From: Chloroflexota bacterium | Lineage (GTDB): Bacteria > Chloroflexota > Dormibacteria > Dormibacterales > Dormibacteraceae | Direction of reading: 5' to 3' | NCBI GenBank assembly: GCA_005880175.1 | Contig: VBJR01000211.1 | Coordinates: forward strand, 20,369-29,367 | DNA length: 8,999 nucleotides | Part shown: piece by piece, positions 1 through 6,453 of the stretch | How positions within the stretch are numbered: position 1 is the first letter of the stretch | How the letters are laid out: each line of letters starts with the position of its first letter | The notes under the pieces: model-generated | What the model was told of the DNA's origin: nothing | The model's database searches: none | Seen by the model: only the letters and a program-made list of their open reading frames with translations | Made by a program: the position numbers and the translations under genes

Positions 1-3000
1 CCGGCCCGATCGTGGCGCCGATCTCGCCGCAGGTGGGCACGAACGTCAACGGCCCCGTCAACGGGAACGTGCTCAGCAACCAGCGGGACAGCGGCAACGG
101 CAACACCGGCGGCCTGGAGCAGGTCAACGCCAACGAGTCGTTCACCATGCTCGACAACGAGCGCGCGCAGTCCTCGGCGGGCGCCATCGGCGGCGTGGCC
201 GTCGCGGGCCCGATCGTGGCGCCGATCAGCCCGCAGGTGGGCACCAACCTGAGCGGTCCGCTGAACGTCAACGGGGCCAGCAACCAGGCCGCGAGCGGCA
301 ACGCCGGCGACGGCGGCGTCCTCCAGAGCAACTTCAACAGCTCGATGACCTCGGTGGACAACCAGGGGGCCCAGTCCCAGGCGGCTGCGGCCGGCCTCGT
401 CGGGGTCGGCGCGGCCGGCCCGGTCGTGGTCCCGGTCTCGCCGCAGGTGGGAACGAACGTCAACGGTCCGGGCACCGCGCAGCTGTTCAGCAACCAGCGG
501 GACAGCGGCAACGGCTTCGGTGGCGGCGTCGGGCAGCTCAACACCAACCGCTCGGCGACGTTCCTGAACAACGCGAAGGCCCAGTCCGACGCGTTCGGCG
601 GCGGCGTGCTCGGCGTGGGCGTGGCGGGTCCGGTCGTGGCCCCGATCGCGCCACAGGTGGGGACGAACGTCAGCGGCCCGCTCGACGTCCAGGGCATCAG
701 CAACCAGGACCCGAGCGGCAACGGCAACGGCGGCAACGTCTCGCAGGCCAACCTCAACGACGCCCTCACGCAGGTGGACGACCGGGGCGCGCAGTCCGAC
801 TCGGCGGCGGTCGGCCTCGTCGGCGCGGGCGGCGTGGCGGTGTCGGGCCCGATCGTGGCGCCGGTCACGCCGCAGGTGGGCACCAACGTCAACGGGCCCG
901 CCAACGGCAACCTCTTCGCCAACCAGCGCGACAGCGGCAACGCCGGCTCCGGTTCCGTGGAGCAGGTCAACGGGAACTCCTCCCACACGCTCCTGGACAA
1001 CGACGGCGCGCAGTCCAACGCGTTCGCGGGCTCGGTCGGCGCGATCGCCGGCGCGGGCGCGGTCTCGGGTCCGATCGTGGCCCCGATCTCGCCCCAGGTC
1101 GGCACCAACCTCAACGGCCCGCTGAACGTCAACGGCGCCGGCAACCAGCAGGCCAGCGGCCTCGGCAACCTGGGCACGGTCGCCCAGGGCAACTTCAACG
1201 ACGCGGGCACGATGGTCAGCAACCGGGAGGCGCAGTCGAACGCCACGGCGCTGGCCGGCGGCGTCGGTCTCGCCGGTGCCGGCGCGCTGGCGGCGTCGGG
1301 CCCGATCGTGGTGCCGGTGTCGCCGCAGGTCGGGACCAACTACAACGGCCCGATCAACGGCAACCTGTTCAGCAACCAGCAGGACAGCGGCCTCGGCAAC
1401 AACGGGTCGGCGACCGAGATGAACGTCAACCAGTCGATGACCGGGCTGGACAATCAGGGCGCGCAGTCCAACGCCTCCGCGTTCGCGGGTGCGGTGGGCG
1501 CCGTCGGCGGCGCCGACGCCGTCGCGGTGTCGGGCCCGATCGTGGCGCCGATCGCCGGCCAGGTGGGCACGAACCTCAACGGCCCGCTGAACCTGAACGG
1601 CGGCAGCAACCAGTTCGACAGCGGCAACGGGGCCAACGGCGACATCCACCAGCTGAACTGGCAGTCGACCTGGACCGGCGTGAGCAACCTCGACGCGCAG
1701 TCCAACTCCACCGCCGGGGCCCTGGGCTACGGGGTGATCGCCGGGGGCGAGGCGGGCGCCGTGGCGGTGTCCGGCCCGATCGTGGCGCCGATCGCGCCCC
1801 AGGTCGGCACGAACGGCGTGGGACCGGCCAACGGCAACCTGCTCAGCAACCAGCACGACAGCGGCAACGCCCCGGCGGGCGCGGTCGACCAGCTCAACGG
1901 CAACCAGGCCTTCACCTGGCTGGACAACGAGGGCGCCCAGTCCAACGCGTTCGCGGCGTCGGGCGACCTCACCACCCTGACCGCCGCGGGCTCGCTCGCG
2001 GCCGCGGCGTCCGGGCCCATCGTGGCGCCGATCACGCCGCAGGTCGGGACGAACCTCAACGGGCCGGTCGACGTGAACGGCTTCAGCAACCAGCTCCAGA
2101 GCGGCAACGGCAGCGACATCCGCCAGCTCAACTGGAACTCGTCGTGGACCGGCGTCGACAACCGCGGCGCGCAGTCCAACGCGGCCGCCGCCACGGCCCT
2201 CCTCGCCGAGGACGAGGGCGGCTCGATCGCCGGCGCGTTCGCCGGCCCGTTCGTGCTCCCGGTCAGCCCGCAGGTCGGGACCAACGTGACCGGACCGCTG
2301 AACGGCAACGTCCTCAGCAACGCGCAGGACAGCGAGAACGCCAGCCGCGGTCCCGTCGAGCAGCTCAACGGGAACCAGTCGTTCACGTGGCTGGACAACG
2401 AGGGCGCCGAGTCCAACTCGTTCGCCTTCGCGTTCGCGGGCAGCCTCTTCGACTCCGCCGCCGGCGCGGTGGCGGTGTCGGGCCCCGTCGTGGCACCGAT
2501 CGCGCCGCAGGTGGGCACCAACGCGGCCGGCCCGGTCAACGTGGACGCGGGCAGCAACGAGCAGGCCAGCGGCAACGGCCCCGAGTTCGGGAGCGTCGGC
2601 CAGCTCAACTGGCAGTCGGACTGGACCGGCGTCGACAACCGGGGCGCGCAGTCCAACTCCAACGCGTTCGCCGTGGCGGCCGGCCACGACGCGGGGGCGG
2701 GCGCCCTGGCGGTGTCGGGACCGATCGTGGCCCCGGTCACGCCGCAGGTCGGCACCAACCTCAACGGACCGGTCAACGCCAACCTGGTCAGCGGCCAGAT
2801 CGACAGCGGAAACGGCAACGACGGCGACGTCTGGCAGGCCAACGTCACCCAGCAGCTCACCGGCCTGAACAACGAGGGCGCGCAGTCGGACGCGACGGCG
2901 GGGGCCGGGGCCCTCATCGTGGCGGGCGCCGGGGCGGCGGCGGTGTCGGGGCCGATCGTGGCGCCGGTCTCCGGCCAGCTCGGGACGAACGCCAACGGCC

Positions 3001-4034
3001 CGGCCGACGTCAACGTGGCCAGCGGCCAGGCCGGCAGCGGCAGCGGCAACGGCAACCTGGGCGGCGTCCACCAGCTCAACTGGGACGGCGCCTGGACCTG
3101 GGTCGACGACATGGGGGCGCAGTCGAACGCGAACTCGCTCGCGGCGGCGCTGGGCGCGGGCGCCGGGTCGGTCGCCGGCCCGATCGTCGTCCCGGTCGAC
3201 CCCCAGGCGGGGACCAACGTCAACGGTCCGCTGAACGCCAACGTCTTCAGCGACCAGCGCGACAGCGGCAACGGCAACACGGGCGGCGTCTGGCAGGCCA
3301 ACGCCAACCAGGCCTGGACGTTCCTCGACAACAGGAACGCGCAGTCGAACGCCCACGCGTTCAGCGAGCTGGGCATCGCCGTCGCGGGCCCGATCATGGC
3401 CCCGGTCTCGCCGCAGGTGGGCACGAACGTCAACGGCCCGCTCGACGTGAACGGGGCGAGCAACCAGGCCGAGAGCGGCAACGGCAACCTCGGCGACGTG
3501 CACCAGCTCAACTGGAGCTGGTCGTGGAGCTGGCTGCAGAACGATGGCGCGGAGTCGGACGCGACGGGGCTCATCGTCCCGGTGTCGGCCGCCGGCCCGA
3601 TCCTGGCGCCGGTCAGCCCGCAGGTCGGCACGAACGTCAACGGCCCGGCCAACGTGAACCTGGTCAGCAACCAGGCCAGCAGCGGCAACGGGAACGCCGG
3701 TGACATCTGGCAGGACAACGCCGACAACCTGGTGACCAACCTCAGCAACACGGGCGCGAGCTCGTTCTCGGACGGCGTCGCCGGCCCGGCGGTGGTCCCG
3801 GTGAAGGTGGACTTCGACAGCAACGGAGACGGGCCCGTCGGCCTCAACGGCGCGGGCAACCAGCAGGACAGCGGCAATCCCGGCGGCGCCATGAACCTCG
3901 GTGACCTGGCGAACGCGGGTGTGCTGCGCGACGCCCCCGGGCCCGGCGGCCTGACGGGCCTCGTGGTCGCGGCGCTGGCCGGGCTGACGGCCCTGGCCTC
4001 GCTCGTGATCACCCGCCGCCGCGGCACGCGGTAG
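1..4034 (+). CDS. Giant alternating-repeat surface protein with C-terminal membrane anchor (5' partial)
   Basis: The frame is open from nt 3 (nt 1-2 end a preceding codon) to TAG at 4032-4034, giving 1343 visible residues. The GTG at 12 is an internal Val codon of a repeat, so the true start lies upstream of the window. The protein is a string of 17 repeats of 63-80 residues, each opening with a GPIVAPISPQVGTN-like block, then a SNQxxSGN block, a QxNxN...LDNxGAQSN block and a variable Ala/Gly linker. The C-terminus (about nt 3948-4031) has a hydrophobic segment of about 20 residues followed by RRRGTR, typical of a membrane stop or cell-wall-sorting tail, but I find no LPXTG, LAXTG or similar motif before it. 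I count two Lys and no Cys; Asn, Gly, Gln, Ala and Asp dominate. I infer an extracellular, possibly beta-solenoid or amyloid-like protein. I do not recognise a named family. A sortase-fold gene lies directly downstream. Confidence 0.88.
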   Translation, partial: GPIVAPISPQVGTNVNGPVNGNVLSNQRDSGNGNTGGLEQVNANESFTMLDNERAQSSAGAIGGVAVAGPIVAPISPQVGTNLSGPLNVNGASNQAASGNAGDGGVLQSNFNSSMTSVDNQGAQSQAAAAGLVGVGAAGPVVVPVSPQVGTNVNGPGTAQLFSNQRDSGNGFGGGVGQLNTNRSATFLNNAKAQSDAFGGGVLGVGVAGPVVAPIAPQVGTNVSGPLDVQGISNQDPSGNGNGGNVSQANLNDALTQVDDRGAQSDSAAVGLVGAGGVAVSGPIVAPVTPQVGTNVNGPANGNLFANQRDSGNAGSGSVEQVNGNSSHTLLDNDGAQSNAFAGSVGAIAGAGAVSGPIVAPISPQVGTNLNGPLNVNGAGNQQASGLGNLGTVAQGNFNDAGTMVSNREAQSNATALAGGVGLAGAGALAASGPIVVPVSPQVGTNYNGPINGNLFSNQQDSGLGNNGSATEMNVNQSMTGLDNQGAQSNASAFAGAVGAVGGADAVAVSGPIVAPIAGQVGTNLNGPLNLNGGSNQFDSGNGANGDIHQLNWQSTWTGVSNLDAQSNSTAGALGYGVIAGGEAGAVAVSGPIVAPIAPQVGTNGVGPANGNLLSNQHDSGNAPAGAVDQLNGNQAFTWLDNEGAQSNAFAASGDLTTLTAAGSLAAAASGPIVAPITPQVGTNLNGPVDVNGFSNQLQSGNGSDIRQLNWNSSWTGVDNRGAQSNAAAATALLAEDEGGSIAGAFAGPFVLPVSPQVGTNVTGPLNGNVLSNAQDSENASRGPVEQLNGNQSFTWLDNEGAESNSFAFAFAGSLFDSAAGAVAVSGPVVAPIAPQVGTNAAGPVNVDAGSNEQASGNGPEFGSVGQLNWQSDWTGVDNRGAQSNSNAFAVAAGHDAGAGALAVSGPIVAPVTPQVGTNLNGPVNANLVSGQIDSGNGNDGDVWQANVTQQLTGLNNEGAQSDATAGAGALIVAGAGAAAVSGPIVAPVSGQLGTNANGPADVNVASGQAGSGSGNGNLGGVHQLNWDGAWTWVDDMGAQSNANSLAAALGAGAGSVAGPIVVPVDPQAGTNVNGPLNANVFSDQRDSGNGNTGGVWQANANQAWTFLDNRNAQSNAHAFSELGIAVAGPIMAPVSPQVGTNVNGPLDVNGASNQAESGNGNLGDVHQLNWSWSWSWLQNDGAESDATGLIVPVSAAGPILAPVSPQVGTNVNGPANVNLVSNQASSGNGNAGDIWQDNADNLVTNLSNTGASSFSDGVAGPAVVPVKVDFDSNGDGPVGLNGAGNQQDSGNPGGAMNLGDLANAGVLRDAPGPGGLTGLVVAALAGLTALASLVITRRRGTR
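3..3782 (+). repeat. 17 tandem coding repeats in strict A/B alternation
   Basis: Units begin at the Gly codon of the GPIV block: 3, 207, 417, 627, 846, 1068, 1299, 1533, 1773, 2013, 2244, 2481, 2718, 2949, 3177, 3387 and 3594. Their lengths are 68, 70, 70, 73, 74, 77, 78, 80, 80, 77, 79, 79, 77, 76, 70, 69 and 63 residues. Odd units (type A) tend to carry NGNLFSNQRDSGN followed by FTWLDNEGAQSN. Even units (type B) carry (D/N)VNGxSNQxxSGN followed by LNWxSxWTGVDNRGAQSN. The true repeating unit is therefore a pair of about 138-160 residues. Length differences sit almost entirely in the Ala/Gly linker between GAQSN and the next GPIV. Unit 17 sits in an A position but is mixed. Confidence 0.92.
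3783..3893 (+). repeat. Degenerate 18th terminal repeat
   Basis: This unit keeps GPAVVPV at its start and a GNQQDSGN block, but the PQVGTN motif is replaced by a KVDFDSNGDGP stretch and the second half (QxN...LDNxGAQSN) is missing. It holds one of only two Lys codons I see in the gene. It joins the repeats to the short Pro/Gly linker and the membrane helix, as expected of a capping unit at the end of a repeat domain. Confidence 0.75.
3930..4031 (+). other. C-terminal membrane-anchor segment of the repeat protein
   Basis: After a Pro/Gly-rich linker (DAPGPGGLTG) comes a segment of about 20 Val/Ala/Leu-rich residues, then ITRRRGTR and the stop. The layout (linker, hydrophobic helix, positive tail) is that of a Gram-positive cell-wall-sorting signal, but the expected LPXTG-type pentapeptide is missing. 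It may instead be a plain stop-transfer anchor holding the C-terminus in the membrane with the repeats outside. Confidence 0.75.
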
Positions 4035-4049
4035 CGGCAGCCAACCCCT

Positions 4050-4080
4050 GGGCCGCCCGGGCAACGTGCCCGGGCGGCCC
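4050..4080 (+). terminator. Perfect 14-bp GC hairpin, putative terminator
   Basis: The arm at 4050-4063 (GGGCCGCCCGGGCA) is the exact reverse complement of 4067-4080, with a 3-nt loop ACG. It starts 15 nt after the stop of the giant gene. No T-run follows, which is common for hairpin terminators in GC-rich actinobacteria. It probably separates the giant gene from the downstream genes, or limits readthrough into them; the symmetric stem could act on both strands. Confidence 0.75.
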
Positions 4081-4130
4081 GCTCATCGCCGGCCCCAGCC
4101 GCTGTCGATGCGGTGGCGGACGACCTTGCC

Positions 4131-4148
4131 GAAGGAGTCCTCGACTTG
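4131..4148 (+). promoter_or_regulatory. Ribosome-binding site deciding a TTG start
   Basis: GAAGGAG at 4131-4137 is a near-perfect Shine-Dalgarno sequence with 8-nt spacing to TTG at 4146. It favours TTG over the upstream GTG at 4113, which has no such site, and gives a normal N-terminus (MIKK plus membrane helix). Confidence 0.65.
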
Positions 4149-4676
4149 ATCAAGAAGGTCCTGGCGACCGTGGTCGTCATCGCGTTCGCGGTCGGCTCGG
4201 CCGCGATGGTCGCGCCGCTGTTCTTCCTGCGCCCCGAGAAGCTGCGCTCGGACGCGGCCCACGCGCCCGCCCCGACGCGCCTGCGCATCCCGTCGATCGG
4301 CGTGGACGCGCCCGTGGAGCCGGACACGGCGACCGCGACGGGCGCGCTGACCCTGCCCGGCGACCTGACGTGGGTCGGGTGGTACTCGCAGGGGGTGCAC
4401 CCGGGCCAGGCGGGCGACGCCGTGATCGCCGGCCGGGTGGACGCGTCCGGCGTGGCTGCGCTGGCGCGGCTCGGGGAGGTGCGGCCGGGCAGCCGGATCG
4501 ACGTGGAGATGACGGACGGCGCCACGCTGACGTTCGAGGTGGCCCGCGCGGAGTCCTACGCGGGGAACAGGCAGCCGGCCGACCTGTTCGCGCGGTCCGG
4601 GACCCCTCGGCTGTCGCTGATCGCGTCCGGCCGGTCGCGCGTCGTGGTGGAGGCCACCCTGCGTCCGGCGCGGTAG
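4146..4676 (+). CDS. Sortase-fold membrane protein lacking catalytic His and Cys (pseudo-sortase)
   Basis: This 176-residue protein aligns throughout with class E/F-type sortases, which join surface proteins to cell wall by transpeptidation. I chose TTG 4146 because GAAGGAG (4131-4137) lies 8 nt upstream and the protein then opens MIKK plus one membrane helix (about residues 5-28). GTG 4113 is the in-frame alternative. The fold marks are clear: RLRIPSIGVDAPV, GWYSQGVHPGQAGDAVIAG, LGEVRPGSRIDVEM and a strand LSLIASG. In active members the motifs read AGHVD and LxTC. Here they read AGRVD (Arg97, codon 4434-4436) and LIASG (Ser161 in the Cys place, codon 4626-4628). The roughly 10-15-residue loop that usually follows TCGG is missing, so Arg163/Arg165 sit next to VVVEA. 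I infer no transpeptidase activity and perhaps a binding or structural role for the neighbouring repeat protein. I am sure of the fold family, less so of function. Confidence 0.85.
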   Translation: MIKKVLATVVVIAFAVGSAAMVAPLFFLRPEKLRSDAAHAPAPTRLRIPSIGVDAPVEPDTATATGALTLPGDLTWVGWYSQGVHPGQAGDAVIAGRVDASGVAALARLGEVRPGSRIDVEMTDGATLTFEVARAESYAGNRQPADLFARSGTPRLSLIASGRSRVVVEATLRPAR

Positions 4677-4688
4677 ATTGGAGCAGCT

Positions 4689-5360
4689 CTGAGCAATATC
4701 GACGAGGCTCCGGCGTCGCCGGGTCAGGAGCCCGGGGCCGACCAGGACGCCTGGCTGGGTCTGGGCGAGGCCAGCCGCGTCCTCGGCATCAGCCAGGGGA
4801 CGCTCCGGCGCTGGGCCGACCGGGGCCAGGTGGCCAGCTTCACGACGCCGGGCGGGCACCGGCGCTTCCCGCGGTCCGCGATCGTCGCGCTGGTGCCGGC
4901 GAGCCGGGCCCGGCGGCCGCATCTCTCCGAGATCGGCGCCGACAGCGAGCGGATGAGCGGCGCGTACCGCCGGATGTTCGACGTCGCCCAGGGGCGCCCG
5001 CTGTCGATCCCGGAGCTGCCCGAGTCGGACCGCCAGCTGTTCCGCGAGCGGGGCCGGCACATGGTCGAGTGCCTGCTGGCACACCTGGACGCGGACGGCC
5101 CGGCGCCCGCGATGGCCAACCTGCACGAGGCGGCCGACCACGCGGCCGAGTACGGCGCCCACTCGGCCCGGCTGGGCGCGTCGCTCAGCGAGGCGGTGGA
5201 GACGTTCCTGCGCTTCCGCGCCCCGTTCATCGGCGAGCTGGCCGCGACGGCCCGGAAGCGCGGCCTGGACACGCGCGAGGCGACGGGCCTGCTGGTGGAC
5301 GCGGAGACGGCGTTCGACAAGCTGCTGCTGGCCTTCATGGAGGGCTGGCAGACGGCATAG
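4689..5360 (+). CDS. HTH (excisionase/MerR-like) regulator with C-terminal helical domain
   Basis: The frame runs to TAG at 5358-5360 and is closed upstream by the sortase-like gene's stop (4674-4676). No ATG, GTG or TTG lies in frame before GTG 4830, which would cut the DNA-binding domain in half. CTG 4689 has GGAG (4680-4683) 5 nt upstream and gives a 223-residue protein opening MSNIDEAP, so I take it as the start; ATT 4677 is less likely. Residues about 22-65 form a winged helix-turn-helix of the MerR/HTH_17 type: LGEASRVLGISQGTLRRW, then TTPGGHRRF, the classic recognition-wing motif. Residues about 110-220 are all-helical, with a segment resembling the RsbRD-type N-terminal domain of stress-response regulators (inference). 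It starts 12 nt after the sortase-like stop, so the two are probably co-transcribed. Its targets are unknown; the heme operon and the surface locus are both nearby. Confidence 0.82.
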   Translation: MSNIDEAPASPGQEPGADQDAWLGLGEASRVLGISQGTLRRWADRGQVASFTTPGGHRRFPRSAIVALVPASRARRPHLSEIGADSERMSGAYRRMFDVAQGRPLSIPELPESDRQLFRERGRHMVECLLAHLDADGPAPAMANLHEAADHAAEYGAHSARLGASLSEAVETFLRFRAPFIGELAATARKRGLDTREATGLLVDAETAFDKLLLAFMEGWQTA

Positions 5361-5362
5361 CC

Positions 5363-5737
5363 GTGCCCGCCGGTTCGCACATACGGACCAACCTCCGGAT
5401 GCGCAAGTCACGCGCGACCACGCTCAGCGATCCACGCGGTCGGACCAGCCACGACGTGGACGTCGTCGCGCTGGAGGAGGGGGAGGCGGCCGGCCGGCGC
5501 GACGCCCGGGTCGCGCTCGTGGGCGAGGCGAAGGCGACGAACCGGCCCCGCGCGCTCGCGGACCTGGAGCGCCTGGAGCACGTCCGCCGGCTGCTCGTGG
5601 ACCTGGGCACCAGGGCCGCGGACGCGATGCTGGCCCTGTTCTCGCGCTCGGGGTTCGACCGCGAGCTGCGGGCCGCGGCGTCCGGCCGCGCCGACGTGCT
5701 CCTCGTGGACCTCGCCCACCTGTACGGCGTGCGATGA
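5363..5737 (+). CDS. Stand-alone C-terminal nuclease-like domain of a DUF234-type ATPase (probable remnant)
   Basis: From GTG 5363 (2 nt after the regulator's stop) this reads 124 residues; ATG 5399 would give 112. The pattern matches the C-terminal end of the DUF234/archaeal-type P-loop ATPases: DVDVVAL (Asp33), VALVGEAKA (Glu55-x-Lys57), a helix ERLEHVRRLLVDLG, then LALFSRSGFDREL and DVLLVDLAHLY. Asp...Glu-x-Lys is the signature of the PD-(D/E)XK nuclease superfamily. Full-length members are several hundred residues with an N-terminal P-loop. Upstream sequence in this frame overlaps the regulator gene in a different frame and reads as Arg/Gly-rich noise, so the ATPase part is absent. Residues 1-28 match nothing I know. 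The TGA overlaps hemD's ATG (ATGA, 5734-5737), so it may be kept for translational coupling. It could be a decayed gene or a domesticated small protein. Confidence 0.55.
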   Translation: MPAGSHIRTNLRMRKSRATTLSDPRGRTSHDVDVVALEEGEAAGRRDARVALVGEAKATNRPRALADLERLEHVRRLLVDLGTRAADAMLALFSRSGFDRELRAAASGRADVLLVDLAHLYGVR

Positions 5738-6453
5738 CCCCCGCCCTGCTCGCCACCCGGCCCGAGGGCGAGCGCGACGCGCTCGTGGCCCGCCTGCGCG
5801 CCCTCGGCTACCGCGTCCACGCGGTGCCCACGGTCGTCACCGAAGCCCTGCCCTTCGCGCCGCCCGACCTCGCGTCCTTCCACTGGGTGGTCGTGACCAG
5901 CGCGGCCGGGGCCCGGGCCCTGCTCGACGCCGTCGAACCGGGCCCGGGCGTCCGCTGGGCGGCCGTCGGCCCCCGGACCGCCGCCGAGCTGGCCGGGCGC
6001 GGCGTCGTCGCGGCGGCCGTGCCCGAGCAGAGCCGCGGCGTCCGCATCGCCGAGGCGATCGCCGGGGTGGAGCCGCTCGCCGGCCTCCGGGTCCTGCTGG
6101 CCCGGGCCGACGCGGCGGCCGGCGACCTGCCGGCCGCGCTCCGCGACGCCGGCGCGCGGGTCGAGGAGCTGGCCGTCTACCACACGGTCGTCGGCCCGGA
6201 GGCCTCCCGGGCGGGCGTGGCGGCGGCGCTCGCCGACCCCGAGCTGCGCGCCGCCCTGTTCGCGTCGGGCTCCGCCGTCCGCGGCCTCCTCCGCCTGGGC
6301 GGCGCCGCGGCCCGGCAGGTGCCGGCGGTCACGATCGGCCCCGCCACCACCGAGGTGGCGACGGCCGAGGGCCTCCGGGTCGTGGCCGAGGCGGCCCGCC
6401 CGGGCGTGGACGGCCTGGTCGAGGCGGTGCGCGGCTGGGACCGCAAGATTTGA
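5734..6453 (+). CDS. hemD: Uroporphyrinogen-III synthase
   Basis: HemD inverts ring D and closes linear hydroxymethylbilane to uroporphyrinogen III, the branch point to heme, siroheme and corrinoids, in the cytoplasm. The 239-residue length is typical. Sequence conservation in the family is low, but the two-lobe pattern is clear: LLATRPEGERDALVARLRALG, VVVTSAAGARALLDAV, WAAVGPRTAAELAGRG, LRVLLARADAAAGDLP, VEELAVYHTV (Tyr149, the widely conserved Tyr), ALFASGSAVRGLL, VTIGPATTEVATAEGL and PGVDGLVEAV. ATG at 5734 overlaps the preceding TGA by ATGA, and no Shine-Dalgarno is visible, so it is probably translated by coupling. hemD here precedes hemA; in many actinobacteria it lies after hemC. Confidence 0.9.
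   Translation: MTPALLATRPEGERDALVARLRALGYRVHAVPTVVTEALPFAPPDLASFHWVVVTSAAGARALLDAVEPGPGVRWAAVGPRTAAELAGRGVVAAAVPEQSRGVRIAEAIAGVEPLAGLRVLLARADAAAGDLPAALRDAGARVEELAVYHTVVGPEASRAGVAAALADPELRAALFASGSAVRGLLRLGGAAARQVPAVTIGPATTEVATAEGLRVVAEAARPGVDGLVEAVRGWDRKI

Noticed and set aside
2144..3703. Arg/Gln-rich 519-codon plus-strand frame inside the repeat gene
   Set aside because: It is an out-of-frame reading of the repeats; its Arg/Gly/Gln-rich composition is typical of shifted GC-rich coding DNA.
3..3782. PE_PGRS, chaplin, RTX or curlin identity for the repeats
   Set aside because: There are no GGA/GGN strings or PE domain, no paired Cys, no GGxGxDxxx nonapeptides, and the curlin spacing (SxxxxxQxGxxNxAxxxQ) does not fit; only general Asn/Gln/Gly richness is shared.
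3900..3960. A canonical LPXTG/LAXTG sorting motif before the membrane helix
   Set aside because: I looked for it in the linker; only DAPGPGGLTG is present, with no L-P-x-T-G-like pentapeptide.
1727..4525. A 932-codon open frame on the minus strand
   Set aside because: It is the mirror of the repeat gene: in GC-rich repeats an antisense frame stays open by composition. Its Pro/Ser/Thr-rich sequence repeats with the same period and has no domain of its own, and it runs through the hairpin and into the sortase-like gene.
4370..5362. Extension of the nuclease-like ORF upstream to make a longer ATPase
   Set aside because: The frame is open, but the translation is Arg/Gly/Pro noise overlapping two well-supported genes in another frame, and no P-loop (GxxxxGK[ST]) is visible.
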